From NCBI RefSeq assembly GCF_041379045.1, contig NZ_CP166871.1:1922001-1986000 (forward strand): a stretch of 64,000 bases of DNA, written 5' to 3'. The notes under the pieces were generated by a model. That model did not search any database, was not told the origin of the DNA, and worked only from the letters and a program-made list of their open reading frames with translations. This DNA is from Thalassotalea ponticola (GTDB lineage Bacteria > Pseudomonadota > Gammaproteobacteria > Enterobacterales > Alteromonadaceae). Shown here piece by piece: positions 8,547 through 16,888 of this stretch (the first letter of the stretch is position 1; each line of letters starts with the position of its first letter). The position numbers were made by a program, and so were the translations under genes.

Positions 8547-9132
8547 ATTCAACCTTACGTTAAGCCATAAGGTTTTGGCTCACAATACTATTCTACTACT
8601 AGGAGATAGTCTCAGTGCAAGTTATGGAATGCAACAAAATCAAGGTTGGGTGCATCTGCTCAATCAGCAACTTGAACAACAACAGGCAAGCTACCGCATC
8701 GTTAACGCCAGCATCAGCGGAGAGACCACAGGTGGCGGTTTAGCCCGTTTTGACGGTATTTTGGCGTCACAACAGTTTGATATTTTACTGATCGAATTAG
8801 GCGGTAACGATGGCCTCAGAGGCTTTCCCCCGAAGTTAATTAAACATAATTTGTTACAAATAATCGACAAAGCCAAGGCGCAAAATATTCGCGTGTTGTT
8901 ATCAAAAATAAAAATACCGCCCAATTACGGACAACGTTACAACCAAATGTTTGAGCAAGTGTTTGTCGATGTCGCTGAACAAACGAACGTCACCTTATTG
9001 GAATTTTTTATTGAAAGCGTTGCCACCGACCCTGCACTAATGCAAAGCGATGGCATTCACCCCAATCAACAAGCTCAACCGACACTGGCAGCCAATATGA
9101 AAGCGCTGCTCGACGCGGCGCTGCGCGAGTAG
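8515..9132 (+). CDS. tesA: Arylesterase / multifunctional acyl-CoA thioesterase I (TesA)
   Basis: A 205-residue periplasmic SGNH hydrolase. It begins with a signal peptide (hydrophobic residues 5-16, cleavage likely after VLA at about 22). Block I GDSLSASYG carries the nucleophile Ser32, block III is GGNDGLRG, and block V DGIHPN carries the catalytic Asp and His. TesA hydrolyses acyl-CoA and other thio- and oxyesters, with lysophospholipase and arylesterase activity in homologues. The frame stays open far upstream, but ATG 8515 is the only start that gives a signal peptide. It is divergent from ybbA with overlapping 5' ends, so the promoters must be inside each other's coding regions or leaders. 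Confidence 0.93.
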   Translation: MLKFLSLIVIIFNLTLSHKVLAHNTILLLGDSLSASYGMQQNQGWVHLLNQQLEQQQASYRIVNASISGETTGGGLARFDGILASQQFDILLIELGGNDGLRGFPPKLIKHNLLQIIDKAKAQNIRVLLSKIKIPPNYGQRYNQMFEQVFVDVAEQTNVTLLEFFIESVATDPALMQSDGIHPNQQAQPTLAANMKALLDAALRE

Positions 9133-9159
9133 CGCTTACGCTGTGACTGACGGGTTAAT

Positions 9160-10527
9160 TTACAACAACGCGTAACATATCACGGCGACGATCATCGCCA
9201 CCACAAAACTGAGTATTGCGCCCTCTTTCACCATGTCTGAAATGGTAATTTTTCCGGTTCCATAGGCTATCGCATTGGGCGCGGTAGCCACCGGTAACAT
9301 AAACGCACAACTGGCACAAATCGCAGCGGGGATCATAAACACGTGCGCATCAAGGCCGGCAGACAACGCGGCAACCGCCAAAACCGGCATCAGTAGCGTC
9401 GCGGTCGCCGTATTACTGGTGATTTCAGTTAAGTACGTCACCACCCAGCACAGTAATAGCAACATCGCCAGCAGCGGTAAATACGCCAGTGATGCGAGCC
9501 AGTTACCCAACATATCCGATAAACCCGAAGCCATAAAGCCCTTGGCGATAACAATACCACCGGCAAACAACAACAACATGTCCCAAGGAATCGTTTTCGC
9601 GGTTGGCCAATCGAGCAATCGCCCACCTTTGCCGTTGCCCACGGCAAACATTAGCGCTGCAGCAGCTAGCGCGACGGTGCTATCGCCCACACCGTGAGCG
9701 CCAATTAACCCACTCCAACCACCAAAGGGCTCTTGCCTGAAAACCCAAGCTAAGGCTGTTAAGGCAAAAATCGACAGTGTGCGCTTTTCTTCTATCCGCC
9801 ACGCGCCCAGTTTTGGCATGCTAATTTCGTCGGTTAGTTTTAAGCCTCGAGTTAACCAAATTGCCATCACGGGAATGGTCACTAACACCACCGGAATACC
9901 GATTTTCATCCACTGTAAAAAGCCAAACTCTTGGCCGGTATATTCTTCGTAAATCCCGGCAAAAATAACATTGGGCGGTGTGCCGATTAATGTGCCGATG
10001 CCACCAACACTGGACGCATAGGCAACACCGAGAATAAGAGCCACTTTCAGCCGGTCATTATCGACGTGTGCCAGCAGTGCCAATGCCATTGGCAGCATAA
10101 TCAATACGGTCGCCGTATTCGATATCCACATACTCAATACGGCGCTGGTTAACATAAAGGCAAACACCAACCTTTTGGCGCTGCTCACCCCGATGAAATT
10201 AACCATGTATACCGCCAAGCGTTCGTGAGCTCCGCTTTTTTCCAAGGCCTTGGACAGCATGAACGCCCCCATCAGCAGTAAAATAACATGCGAGCCAAGC
10301 GCGGAAGCGGCTTGCGTGTGATCAAGTACGCCAAACAGTGGCAACAAGGCAAAGGGGATTAACGACGTAGCGGGAATGGGCATCGCCTCACTGATCCACA
10401 ATAACACCGTTAGTACGGTAATGGCCGCGGTGACCGCTGGTGTGTGACCTAAGCCCACAAAAAGAAGAACGAAGTAGCTCAGTGCAGCAACAACAGGAGC
10501 CATATACAACATATATCTTGATTTCAT
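9160..10527 (-). CDS. DASS family sodium:anion symporter (SLC13-like)
   Basis: A 455-residue transporter of the divalent anion:sodium symporter family with about eleven membrane helices. Both signature SNT motifs are present: ISNTATVLIMLP in the first half and TSNTATATLLMP in the second. They form the two sodium sites and the carboxylate-binding site, so an inward Na+-coupled dicarboxylate transporter (succinate, malate, fumarate) is likely. Sulfate or other anions cannot be excluded. It is convergent with tesA (27 bp apart) and upstream of nagZ on the same strand (39 bp apart), so nagZ may be transcribed into it. Confidence 0.9.
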   Translation of the reverse strand: MKSRYMLYMAPVVAALSYFVLLFVGLGHTPAVTAAITVLTVLLWISEAMPIPATSLIPFALLPLFGVLDHTQAASALGSHVILLLMGAFMLSKALEKSGAHERLAVYMVNFIGVSSAKRLVFAFMLTSAVLSMWISNTATVLIMLPMALALLAHVDNDRLKVALILGVAYASSVGGIGTLIGTPPNVIFAGIYEEYTGQEFGFLQWMKIGIPVVLVTIPVMAIWLTRGLKLTDEISMPKLGAWRIEEKRTLSIFALTALAWVFRQEPFGGWSGLIGAHGVGDSTVALAAAALMFAVGNGKGGRLLDWPTAKTIPWDMLLLFAGGIVIAKGFMASGLSDMLGNWLASLAYLPLLAMLLLLCWVVTYLTEITSNTATATLLMPVLAVAALSAGLDAHVFMIPAAICASCAFMLPVATAPNAIAYGTGKITISDMVKEGAILSFVVAMIVAVICYALL

Positions 10528-10566
10528 AGCGATATTTTACCTGCTAAGCGCGATTTAAAATTTGTG

Positions 10567-11607
10567 TCAACATTGATTAAAGCGGTTTAGTTGGGCAACG
10601 CTAGCGACATACAGCGCATCTTCGCCAAGTGCATGCCAACGGTGTTGCACAGTGGCCAACATGGTTTGGATACGCTGTTGCGCGATGTTGTTTTGCGCAT
10701 CGATGTCAGCGCGGTCAATGGCTTCAACAGCGCCTTGTCGGTCATTACACACCAACAGCATATCACAACCGGCTTGCGCCGCCGCTTGACAGCGCTCAAC
10801 GACAGAGCCCGCCACGCTCGCTCCTTGCATCGATAAATCGTCGCTAAATATCACTCCGTCAAACCCTAGCTGTTGGCGCAAGATCGTTTGTAACCAAAGC
10901 GCTGAAAAACCAACGGGCTTATCGTCAACAGCGGGATAAATAACGTGGGCAGGCATAATTGCATCTAGCTGCCTATTGGCAATTAACTGGCTAAAGACGG
11001 TCAAATCATGGTCGAATATTTGTTGCTTACTGCGAAAGTCAACCGGCATGGCTATGTGCGAATCTTCTTGCACGCTGCCGTGTCCAGGAAAGTGTTTGCC
11101 GGTGGCTTTCATTCCTGCCTGCTGCATACCGCTAATAAAAGCCGATGATAAACAGCTCACCATCTGCGGTAAATGATGAAAACCGCGATCGCCAATCACC
11201 TCTGAAATACCATCGAGATCCAACACCGGTGCTAGTGATATATCGACACCCGACGCCCTCACCTCTGAGGCCATGAGGTAACCAAAAGCCTGACTGTTTT
11301 GCCTAGCTCGTTCCATTACCTCTTGCTCACTACCAGCTGTGCTTACCGCATGAGCATAAATTTTTCCCATTGGCGGAAGCGCCGAAAAACCGTGTCTAAA
11401 ACGCTGCACACGTCCGCCCTCTTGATCGACGGCAATTAAACATTTAGGGTTGATCTGTTTGACCTGTTGGCATAATCGGGTGAGTTGCTCTACATTGTCG
11501 TAGTTGCGACTAAATAAAATTAATCCACCGACTTTAGGGTGCGCCAATAGCGCTTCATCTTCGCGGTTTAACTCGGTTGACTGCACGTCAATCATTAATA
11601 AGGCCAT
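10567..11607 (-). CDS. nagZ: Beta-N-acetylhexosaminidase (NagZ)
   Basis: A 346-residue glycoside hydrolase family 3 enzyme of cytoplasmic peptidoglycan recycling. It removes N-acetylglucosamine from anhydro-muropeptides. Visible marks are the motif KHFPGHGSVQEDSH with the catalytic His/Asp loop, the substrate-binding AVDQEGGRVQRF, and the nucleophile Asp in FSDDLSMQGA. Length matches E. coli NagZ. No signal peptide is seen, consistent with the cytoplasm. The TetR gene lies 68 bp upstream on the same strand, so co-transcription is possible. Confidence 0.95.
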   Translation of the reverse strand: MALLMIDVQSTELNREDEALLAHPKVGGLILFSRNYDNVEQLTRLCQQVKQINPKCLIAVDQEGGRVQRFRHGFSALPPMGKIYAHAVSTAGSEQEVMERARQNSQAFGYLMASEVRASGVDISLAPVLDLDGISEVIGDRGFHHLPQMVSCLSSAFISGMQQAGMKATGKHFPGHGSVQEDSHIAMPVDFRSKQQIFDHDLTVFSQLIANRQLDAIMPAHVIYPAVDDKPVGFSALWLQTILRQQLGFDGVIFSDDLSMQGASVAGSVVERCQAAAQAGCDMLLVCNDRQGAVEAIDRADIDAQNNIAQQRIQTMLATVQHRWHALGEDALYVASVAQLNRFNQC

Positions 11608-11675
11608 GGTAATTCCACTACTCGCTGGGTTTTAACATAATATGCAGCTACTGTTGTAGCTTAAACTCTCTAGTC

Positions 11676-12305
11676 TTATGACTTTATAATGGGCGCGCCA
11701 ACACCCGAGGCGAGATAAGGAATAATGCGTTTAATAACACCGGCGACATCCACTTTGGTATCAAAATCATTGTCGGCAATATCAATCAGTGCTGCCGACG
11801 ACGACATGGTGAAAACTACCGTTCCCATAGTAAAGTGCAAACGCCAAAATATGTCCTCGCGCGTCAAGTCTGGATAGGCTTTTTCTACAGCGCCAATAAA
11901 ATTATCTAAAATTCCCGGATAATTGGTGGTAATAAACCAACGCAAGAAGCCTTGGCTGTCTATGTAACTGCGTCCTAACAGCTGTAAAAAGATACTGGTG
12001 CCGTTGTCGCGAAAGTCATTTAGCGATAACAAAGGTTCAACAAATGCGTCAAACACTTGCAGTAAGGTAGGCGCTGTCGTTTTTTCATTTACCGCCTTTA
12101 ACGATTCAACCAAGGGAGGACTTAACTGATCTAAATAGCGCTTCATCAGTGCTTTAATCAGCTCTTTTTTCGAGCCAAAGTGGTAGTTCACGGCAGCGAG
12201 ATTCACTTCCGCCGCACTGGTAATTTCGCGAAGCGATGTTGTGGTAAAACCCTTTTCGGCAAACAAGGTTTCGGCGGCATTTAATATTTTTGTTTTGGTA
12301 TCCAT
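11676..12305 (-). CDS. TetR family transcriptional regulator, PsrA-like
   Basis: A 209-residue TetR regulator. The N-terminal helix-turn-helix (about residues 8-50) includes TSLREITSAAEVNLAAVNYHF, very close in pattern to PsrA, the fatty-acid-responsive repressor of beta-oxidation genes in Pseudomonas and Shewanella. The C-terminal half is the variable ligand domain. A partly symmetric 20-bp site lies about 50 bp upstream and may be an autoregulatory operator. The window also contains fadD, a plausible regulon member, but I saw no matching site in front of it. Family is certain; the PsrA assignment is an inference. Confidence 0.85.
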   Translation of the reverse strand: MDTKTKILNAAETLFAEKGFTTTSLREITSAAEVNLAAVNYHFGSKKELIKALMKRYLDQLSPPLVESLKAVNEKTTAPTLLQVFDAFVEPLLSLNDFRDNGTSIFLQLLGRSYIDSQGFLRWFITTNYPGILDNFIGAVEKAYPDLTREDIFWRLHFTMGTVVFTMSSSAALIDIADNDFDTKVDVAGVIKRIIPYLASGVGAPIIKS

Positions 12306-12698
12306 GGCTGCACACAGTTCCTAAATGGCGATATCTAGCCTATCGCATAGGCCAGTTTAAAACACTCGTTTAAAATGACAGGAAGCACCATAACTGTCAA
12401 GTACTATATAATACAAACACTTAACCTCGCTTAGCGCAACGGAGTTCTAGTTGGCTATGCGTACATGCGTTAGACGAGTAGCGTCTATGACGCTTTTATT
12501 GGTGGCCGTGTGGTTTGACAATCGAGTTGACTATACCAAACTTAACAAAGATTACCTCGCCACTGTCAGGGCGTGAGGTCAATCCAGACAGAGCACCAAT
12601 CGTGGTGTGCCAACTCAAGTCGAGTTGTACGACATGCCAGTGGCTGTCTCAGTCTGAACTCATTTTACGGTTAACATCAAAACTATATGGAGATTACA
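12306..12698. other. Intergenic region between the TetR gene and the peptide gene
   Basis: 393 bp between divergent genes. Apart from the candidate operator at 12356-12375 and the ribosome site of the peptide gene, I see no gene with good coding character. A TTGACA at 12516-12521 could be a -35 box for the peptide gene, but no good -10 box follows at 17 bp. Confidence 0.4.
12356..12375. promoter_or_regulatory. Candidate TetR operator upstream of the PsrA-like gene
   Basis: TTTAAAAC-ACTC-GTTTAAAA is an approximately symmetric site: 8-base half-sites that match as inverted repeats at six of eight positions around a 4-base spacer. PsrA-type operators also have A/T-rich half-sites closing with AAAC/GTTT around four bases. 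Position, 50 bp before the start codon, suits autorepression. No experimental or comparative support was available. Confidence 0.4.
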
Positions 12699-12908
12699 AT
12701 GACTGTTAATTCAAAAGTAATAACAACGCTATTAACACCCGATTGCAAGACACAATCCTTACCGATAACTGAACTCAACGAACAGCAATGTATTGATGTG
12801 GTTGGCGGTAATACCGACGGTGTCCATGTGGTTAAAGATAGCACCCTTGATACCTCGCAACTCGACGACCTTGGCAAGCTATCACAGGACATGCGAGGCA
12901 GAGACTAG
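12699..12908 (+). CDS. Small peptide with a double-glycine (bacteriocin-type) leader
   Basis: A 69-residue peptide too small for confident family assignment. It starts at ATG 12699 with GGAG six bases upstream. Residues 24-37, ELNEQQCIDVVGG in the middle, match the leader of class II bacteriocins and other peptides cut by C39-peptidase ABC exporters: Leu at -12, acidic at -10, Val at -4, Gly-Gly at -2/-1. Cleavage after Gly37 would release a 32-residue acidic core beginning NTDGVHVV, without cysteine or aromatic residues, ending MRGRD. No C39 exporter, modification enzyme or immunity gene lies nearby. Inference: an orphan secreted peptide or signal whose exporter is elsewhere. Confidence 0.6.
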   Translation: MTVNSKVITTLLTPDCKTQSLPITELNEQQCIDVVGGNTDGVHVVKDSTLDTSQLDDLGKLSQDMRGRD

Positions 12909-12975
12909 CGATTGATAAACGCGAACTGGTTGGCGGTCGTCATCAAATGAGTCATCAATTGTGATACATATTAAA

Positions 12976-12995
12976 ACGCGCGTGCCTTAGCGCGT
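12976..12995. terminator. Short GC-rich hairpin after the peptide gene
   Basis: A 6-bp stem (ACGCGC / GCGCGT) with an 8-base loop lies 68 bases past the peptide gene's stop. Only a weak T-run follows. It may end the peptide transcript, backed up by the stronger hairpin at 13075-13114. The rest of 12909-13213 holds no gene that I can support. Confidence 0.35.
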
Positions 12996-13074
12996 GTCTT
13001 AGATGGTTGAGTCGACAATAGTTGATTTGCGTGTGCTTGATACAGCCGACATCTACCGCCATTCGAAGACCACA

Positions 13075-13114
13075 CAAAAAAGCGCACGGGCACGATTTGC
13101 CTATGCGCTTTTTT
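13075..13114. terminator. Bidirectional intrinsic terminator
   Basis: A long hairpin: AAAAAAGCGCA pairs with TGCGCTTTTTT, and an inner GGCA/TGCC stem extends it around a 5-base loop. A-run and T-run flank it symmetrically, so it can stop transcripts from the peptide gene on the plus strand and from the minus-strand hypothetical gene that ends at 13214. Confidence 0.75.
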
Positions 13115-13213
13115 ATATGACACTAACCCTAGCCCACACCAAGTAACCCTTAATGAAAACAATCTAAACCACTTTCACACTAGGCTTGGAGGTGACTTGA
13201 AAACTCAGTGACC

Positions 13214-13579
13214 TTACAACTCGTGAGCGTGATGCAATTGAGGCATATCCAATTCAAAGACCGCTTGCTGCTCAGTTATTAAAAAGCGCCATGATTCAGT
13301 AATTTGCTTGTGCTTTTCAATATCTTCGAAGTCGTGATAAGCGTCGAATTCATAGTGCGCTTGCACAACACCTGAGTTTTGTTCTAACTGATCCACGCTA
13401 AGCTGTAAACTGTCTAACCTAACCACGGCTTTATCACAAAATTGGTTAGATACACGCGCCAAACGCTCGTGTAATCGACTTTTCTGTAATATTAACTGCT
13501 CACAAATCACGTCATTCATGGTGTTTAAACAAGCTCGGTTGTGATCGTTTAAATCGATGTCGATGCGCAGTGTACTCAT
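13214..13579 (-). CDS. Hypothetical protein
   Basis: A 121-residue soluble, acidic protein that I do not recognise. It is predicted to be mostly helical, with heptad-like Leu spacing around residues 30-70 and an amphipathic region KSRLHERLARV. It has two cysteines in the first half and a His/Glu-rich C-terminus. No signal peptide or membrane segment is visible. It begins at ATG 13577-13579 and is followed by the terminator at 13075-13114. It points toward the GG-leader peptide gene and is probably not functionally tied to it. Confidence 0.55.
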   Translation of the reverse strand: MSTLRIDIDLNDHNRACLNTMNDVICEQLILQKSRLHERLARVSNQFCDKAVVRLDSLQLSVDQLEQNSGVVQAHYEFDAYHDFEDIEKHKQITESWRFLITEQQAVFELDMPQLHHAHEL

Positions 13580-14147
13580 AACTGTTTCCCCAAGGCAGCG
13601 TAATGCTTTATTATCTTTGCTTTAATCGTTCATACGGGTAGCGCTGCAAAAGTTAACATTTTCTAGCGCTGACCACTGAGGGCGATTCTAGCATTGCTAG
13701 CGCCACAAATGAAAGCACACATAAAAACTTTCACACACAAATTCACCGCTATTTACTGTCTGCTACCACGGCAGCTGTACACTATTTGATACAACTTAGA
13801 TATCGTTTCTCTTTGACCGGCAATAAGCCCGCTACGGTGACATGTTGTAACTGTTTGATCTGGCTTAATATCTATAGTTGTACTCGGGTTAAATAACGTC
13901 GGCCTAGTGAACTTAGTTCAACACCGATTCATATTGCTAGTTTTTGATCAATGATAGTGGGTTTACTTACCAACTAGCGTTAGGTAGCACTGATACATGT
14001 AATGAGCTCGCTAACGCAAGTGTAAACATTTCAGCGAATATTCAGTGTTGCTGTTATTGCCGATGGGGGGCGTTGCGTTTACGAGCTATAAAGTAATAGC
14101 ATCAAACAACGCCACGGTGACCGTTTCAATCGCAACGAGCGGATTAA
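13580..14147. other. Long gene-free stretch upstream of the hypothetical gene
   Basis: 568 bp without a supportable frame on either strand. It contains scattered short dyads built on GCTAGCGC-like words (for example near 13658-13662 and 13693-13703) but no array or hairpin strong enough to name. It presumably holds the promoter of the 121-residue gene at its left end and may include decayed coding sequence. Confidence 0.4.
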
Positions 14148-14419
14148 TTAGGGCGTATTGAACTTTGCAGTTCATTTTTGTAGCGAGTTGTTTGGGATTT
14201 ATACAAGACAACGACTATAAAGTTTAGTCATCTAAACAAATAGGCGTTAACAACGTAGAAATTTCAAACAAACGCTGCCCGTACGGTTCTGCCTAAATTC
14301 TCTCTGCTCTGTAATATCTGACATTTACCTAGATGACTATGCTGCATGACAGCTATTTTGATCAGAAATCATTTAGGTTGAATAAAATTTATAGCTCAAA
14401 ATATCAACACGCCCTAGCT
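14148..14419. mobile_element. MITE-like element with inverted ends
   Basis: A 272-bp stretch starting TTAGGGCGTATTGAACTTT and ending with the reverse complement of AGCTAGGGCGTGTTGATATT. The terminal inverted repeats agree at TAGGGCGT(A/G)TTGA plus a T-run, and TA dinucleotides stand at both outer ends, as expected for a TA target. There is no transposase frame inside, so it is non-autonomous if mobile. Copies of the end sequence recur at 15257-15272 and 33716-33763. An assignment to the IS630/Tc1-type group is only a guess from the TA ends. Confidence 0.5.
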
Positions 14420-14429
14420 ATTTAATTGG

Positions 14430-15056
14430 TTACTTAGTACCAAAAATTTTGTCGCCTGCATCACCCAAGCCAGGTAAAATATAACCTGCGTCGTTTAAAC
14501 AGTCGTCAATAGCTGCGGTGTATAGCGTGACGTCGGGGTGTGCTTTTGCCAATGCATCAATGCCTTCTGGCGCCGCCACCAAGACTAAGGCAATAATATT
14601 GGTACAACCGCGCTGTTTGAGTAAATCGATGGTCGCTACCATTGAGCCACCCGTTGCAAGCATTGGATCGATAACTAAGGCTACCCGCTCTTCTATTTCT
14701 CCAGCCAGCTTTTCAAAATAAAACACCGGCTCAAGTGTTTGTTCGTCGCGATACATACCAACCACCGAAATACGCGCGTTCGGAATAAGCTTTAATACCC
14801 CATCCATCATGCCAAGGCCTGCGCGTAAAATCGGTACGACGGTAACCTTCTTGCCGCGAATTTGATCCACCTCAATCGGACCGTTCCAACTGTCAATTTG
14901 GGTTTTCTCTAATGCAAAGTTCTTTGACGCTTCATAGGTAAGTAAGCTGCCTACTTCTGATGCCAACTCTCGAAAATCTCGAGTACTAATACCGGCTTGT
15001 CGCATCAGGCCAAGCTTGTGGCGAATGAGCGGGTGATTAACTTCAACAACATTCAT
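14430..15056 (-). CDS. upp: Uracil phosphoribosyltransferase
   Basis: A 208-residue enzyme of pyrimidine salvage that makes UMP from uracil and PRPP in the cytoplasm. The PRPP loop is [18 protein letters not shown], the conserved ILRAGLGM segment lies near residue 77, and the uracil-binding C-terminus [18 protein letters not shown] is intact. Length equals E. coli Upp. The start ATG has AGGAA eight bases upstream. No uraA permease gene follows; instead, the gene is flanked by a perfect 16-bp inverted repeat (14404-14419 and 15257-15272), part of a repeat family. Confidence 0.97.
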   Translation of the reverse strand: MNVVEVNHPLIRHKLGLMRQAGISTRDFRELASEVGSLLTYEASKNFALEKTQIDSWNGPIEVDQIRGKKVTVVPILRAGLGMMDGVLKLIPNARISVVGMYRDEQTLEPVFYFEKLAGEIEERVALVIDPMLATGGSMVATIDLLKQRGCTNIIALVLVAAPEGIDALAKAHPDVTLYTAAIDDCLNDAGYILPGLGDAGDKIFGTK

Positions 15057-15438
15057 AGTTTCAGTTCCTATTTCGCATTAAATATCATTGATTATGGTAG
15101 AAAAGCGACGAGGATCAACGCCGTCAGGGCGAAAATTGCAAGTTTTAATACACCATACTACCCACGCTTAGGATAAGTGTAAACGCGAGTAATGAGCATC
15201 AATAGGCTCGGTTGCTTAGCGCTAACGCATTAAAAATTATCAACTAAACTTATAACAGCTAGGGCGTGTTGACCTTGATTGGTAATTTTCACAATGAGCT
15301 AGTTCTCGCACTCGCCGCACTAGCATTATTGAAAAAGATCATCACGCGTTAGAGCTGTGATAGTAACCACTTATTGCACATGATGAAAAATCACGGCACC
15401 TAACCACAATACAGGCTTTAGTAAAAAGAGATCTAATT
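15057..15438. other. Intergenic region upstream of upp
   Basis: 382 bp between the divergent upp and DUF6524 genes. It holds a solo copy of the repeat end at 15257-15272 and presumably both promoters. I saw no convincing PurR-like operator or riboswitch. Confidence 0.4.
15257..15272. repeat. Solo end of the TAGGGCGTGTTGA repeat family
   Basis: AGCTAGGGCGTGTTGA is the exact reverse complement of 14404-14419 at the other side of upp. The two copies bracket upp 853 bp apart, outer edge to inner edge. Confidence 0.7.
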
Positions 15439-15840
15439 ATGAAAGAAATATCACCACAAGGCTTCAGCATACGCTTTATCTTTGCCCTCTTGTTGGTTCT
15501 GTTAACCTACAACCCAACACAGTATTGTTTTATTCGTTGGGTTCAAAGCGCGGGTTTTTCACCGCAAGTGTTACTGGCGGGGGTCGTATTGCTCACCGGT
15601 TGGATTATCTATGTGAATGCGACCCTGCGGTCAATGGGGGTGCTTGGCTTAGCCCTTGCTAGTGCCTTTTTTGCTGCCTTAGTATGGTTGTTAGTCGAGT
15701 GGGGTGTACTCAGTTTGGAAGAAACCACCGGTATCACCTGGATCGTTTTAGTGATTTTGGCGGCAATATTGGCCTTGGGGATGTCATGGTCCCATATTCG
15801 TCGGCGCATGTCTGGGCAAATGGACACCGACGAAATTTAG
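15439..15840 (+). CDS. DUF6524 family membrane protein
   Basis: A 133-residue inner-membrane protein with four hydrophobic helices (about residues 12-26, 43-60, 66-90 and 98-118) and short charged ends. The opening pattern with FSIRFIFALLLVLLTYNPT is typical of the DUF6524 family, whose function is unknown. The ribosome site is AAAGAGAT seven to eight bases before the ATG. The gene is alone on its strand. The 190 bp after its stop contain no supportable gene. Confidence 0.75.
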   Translation: MKEISPQGFSIRFIFALLLVLLTYNPTQYCFIRWVQSAGFSPQVLLAGVVLLTGWIIYVNATLRSMGVLGLALASAFFAALVWLLVEWGVLSLEETTGITWIVLVILAAILALGMSWSHIRRRMSGQMDTDEI

Positions 15841-16031
15841 TTATGTTACCAACATGTGTTGTTCAGGGGACTGATGCTACCTCGGTCTGTCGCCTTGAAC
15901 ACGTACCGTGTTATTGCGCACAACCGATGCATCGCATGTCTGCACGGCTATCACAAGGTGGTATTAATGCCCACGTGAACAGCGTATAACCACTGTAATG
16001 CCTTGGCAGCTAGCGCTGATAGCGTTAACGT

Positions 16032-16667
16032 TTAGTCTCGCACGTATGGGTTGCTGCGACGCTCTTCGCCAAACGTACTCATGGGCCCGTGACCAGGAAT
16101 AAAGCGCACATCATCACCTAATGGCCATAACTTGTTTTTAATCGAGGCAATTAGCGTTGGGTGATCGCCTTTGGGGAAATCGGTGCGTCCGATAGAGCCT
16201 TTAAACAACACATCACCAACTTGCGCCAACTTCGATTGGCGGTGAAAAAAGATAACGTGCCCTGGTGTGTGCCCTGGACAAAAATACACCTCGAATTGCT
16301 CATTGCCCAACTCAACAGTATCGCCATCTTCTAACCAACGCGAGCTAGTGAAACTTTCGCTATCGGGAAAGCCAAATTGCTGTATTTGCAGATCAAACAT
16401 ATCAATCCAAAATTTATCTTCGCGGTGAGGCCCTTCAATAGGTATATCTCGAGACGTTGAGATAGCGTGAGCACCACCTGCGTGATCGACGTGAGCGTGA
16501 GTCAATAACAACTTAGTTAGGGTAATTCCTAACGCATCCACCTCGCTTAACAAGCGTTCGGTTTCGCCGCCTGGGTCGATAATAGCCCCTTGCATGGTTT
16601 GATCACACCAAACAATGGTGGCATTTTGCATAAATGGCGTAACCGGGACAATTTTGTATTGTAACAT
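16032..16667 (-). CDS. MBL-fold metallo-hydrolase (glyoxalase II-like, YcbL type)
   Basis: A 211-residue metallo-beta-lactamase-fold hydrolase. The dinuclear metal site HxHxDH is THAHVDHAGG (His57, His59, Asp61, His62), with further ligands in CPGHTPGHV, in GDVLFKGSIGRTD and in FIPGHGPMSTFGEER. It lacks the C-terminal HAGH substrate domain of true GloB and matches the shorter YcbL type, which has weak glyoxalase II activity in Salmonella. Likely cytoplasmic. Monocistronic, divergent from the NSS symporter gene. Confidence 0.9.
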   Translation of the reverse strand: MLQYKIVPVTPFMQNATIVWCDQTMQGAIIDPGGETERLLSEVDALGITLTKLLLTHAHVDHAGGAHAISTSRDIPIEGPHREDKFWIDMFDLQIQQFGFPDSESFTSSRWLEDGDTVELGNEQFEVYFCPGHTPGHVIFFHRQSKLAQVGDVLFKGSIGRTDFPKGDHPTLIASIKNKLWPLGDDVRFIPGHGPMSTFGEERRSNPYVRD

Positions 16668-16888
16668 CGTATCTATACTTCATTGAAAATGACATTACTG
16701 GCTATGATAAACAGCCAACCCCTTCGACACCAGTAAAAAAAGCCGCTCAGTTATTGCCTCCACCACAAACGCATAAAATTCAAGCAAGCACGGTAAAAAC
16801 CTGACAAAATAACAAGTTTTACTTGCTAAAATACGGCAAATTGTGTGTTATGGCTTGGTGCCTTTTAAAAACATCAAAAATGTAGGAT

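Noticed and set aside
12515..12709. 64-codon plus-strand frame upstream of the peptide gene
   Set aside because: No ribosome site, mixed composition, and its end overlaps the better-supported peptide gene in another frame.
12971..13162. 63-codon minus-strand frame with a terminator inside it
   Set aside because: It spans a strong hairpin with A- and T-runs, has no ribosome site and no recognisable protein.
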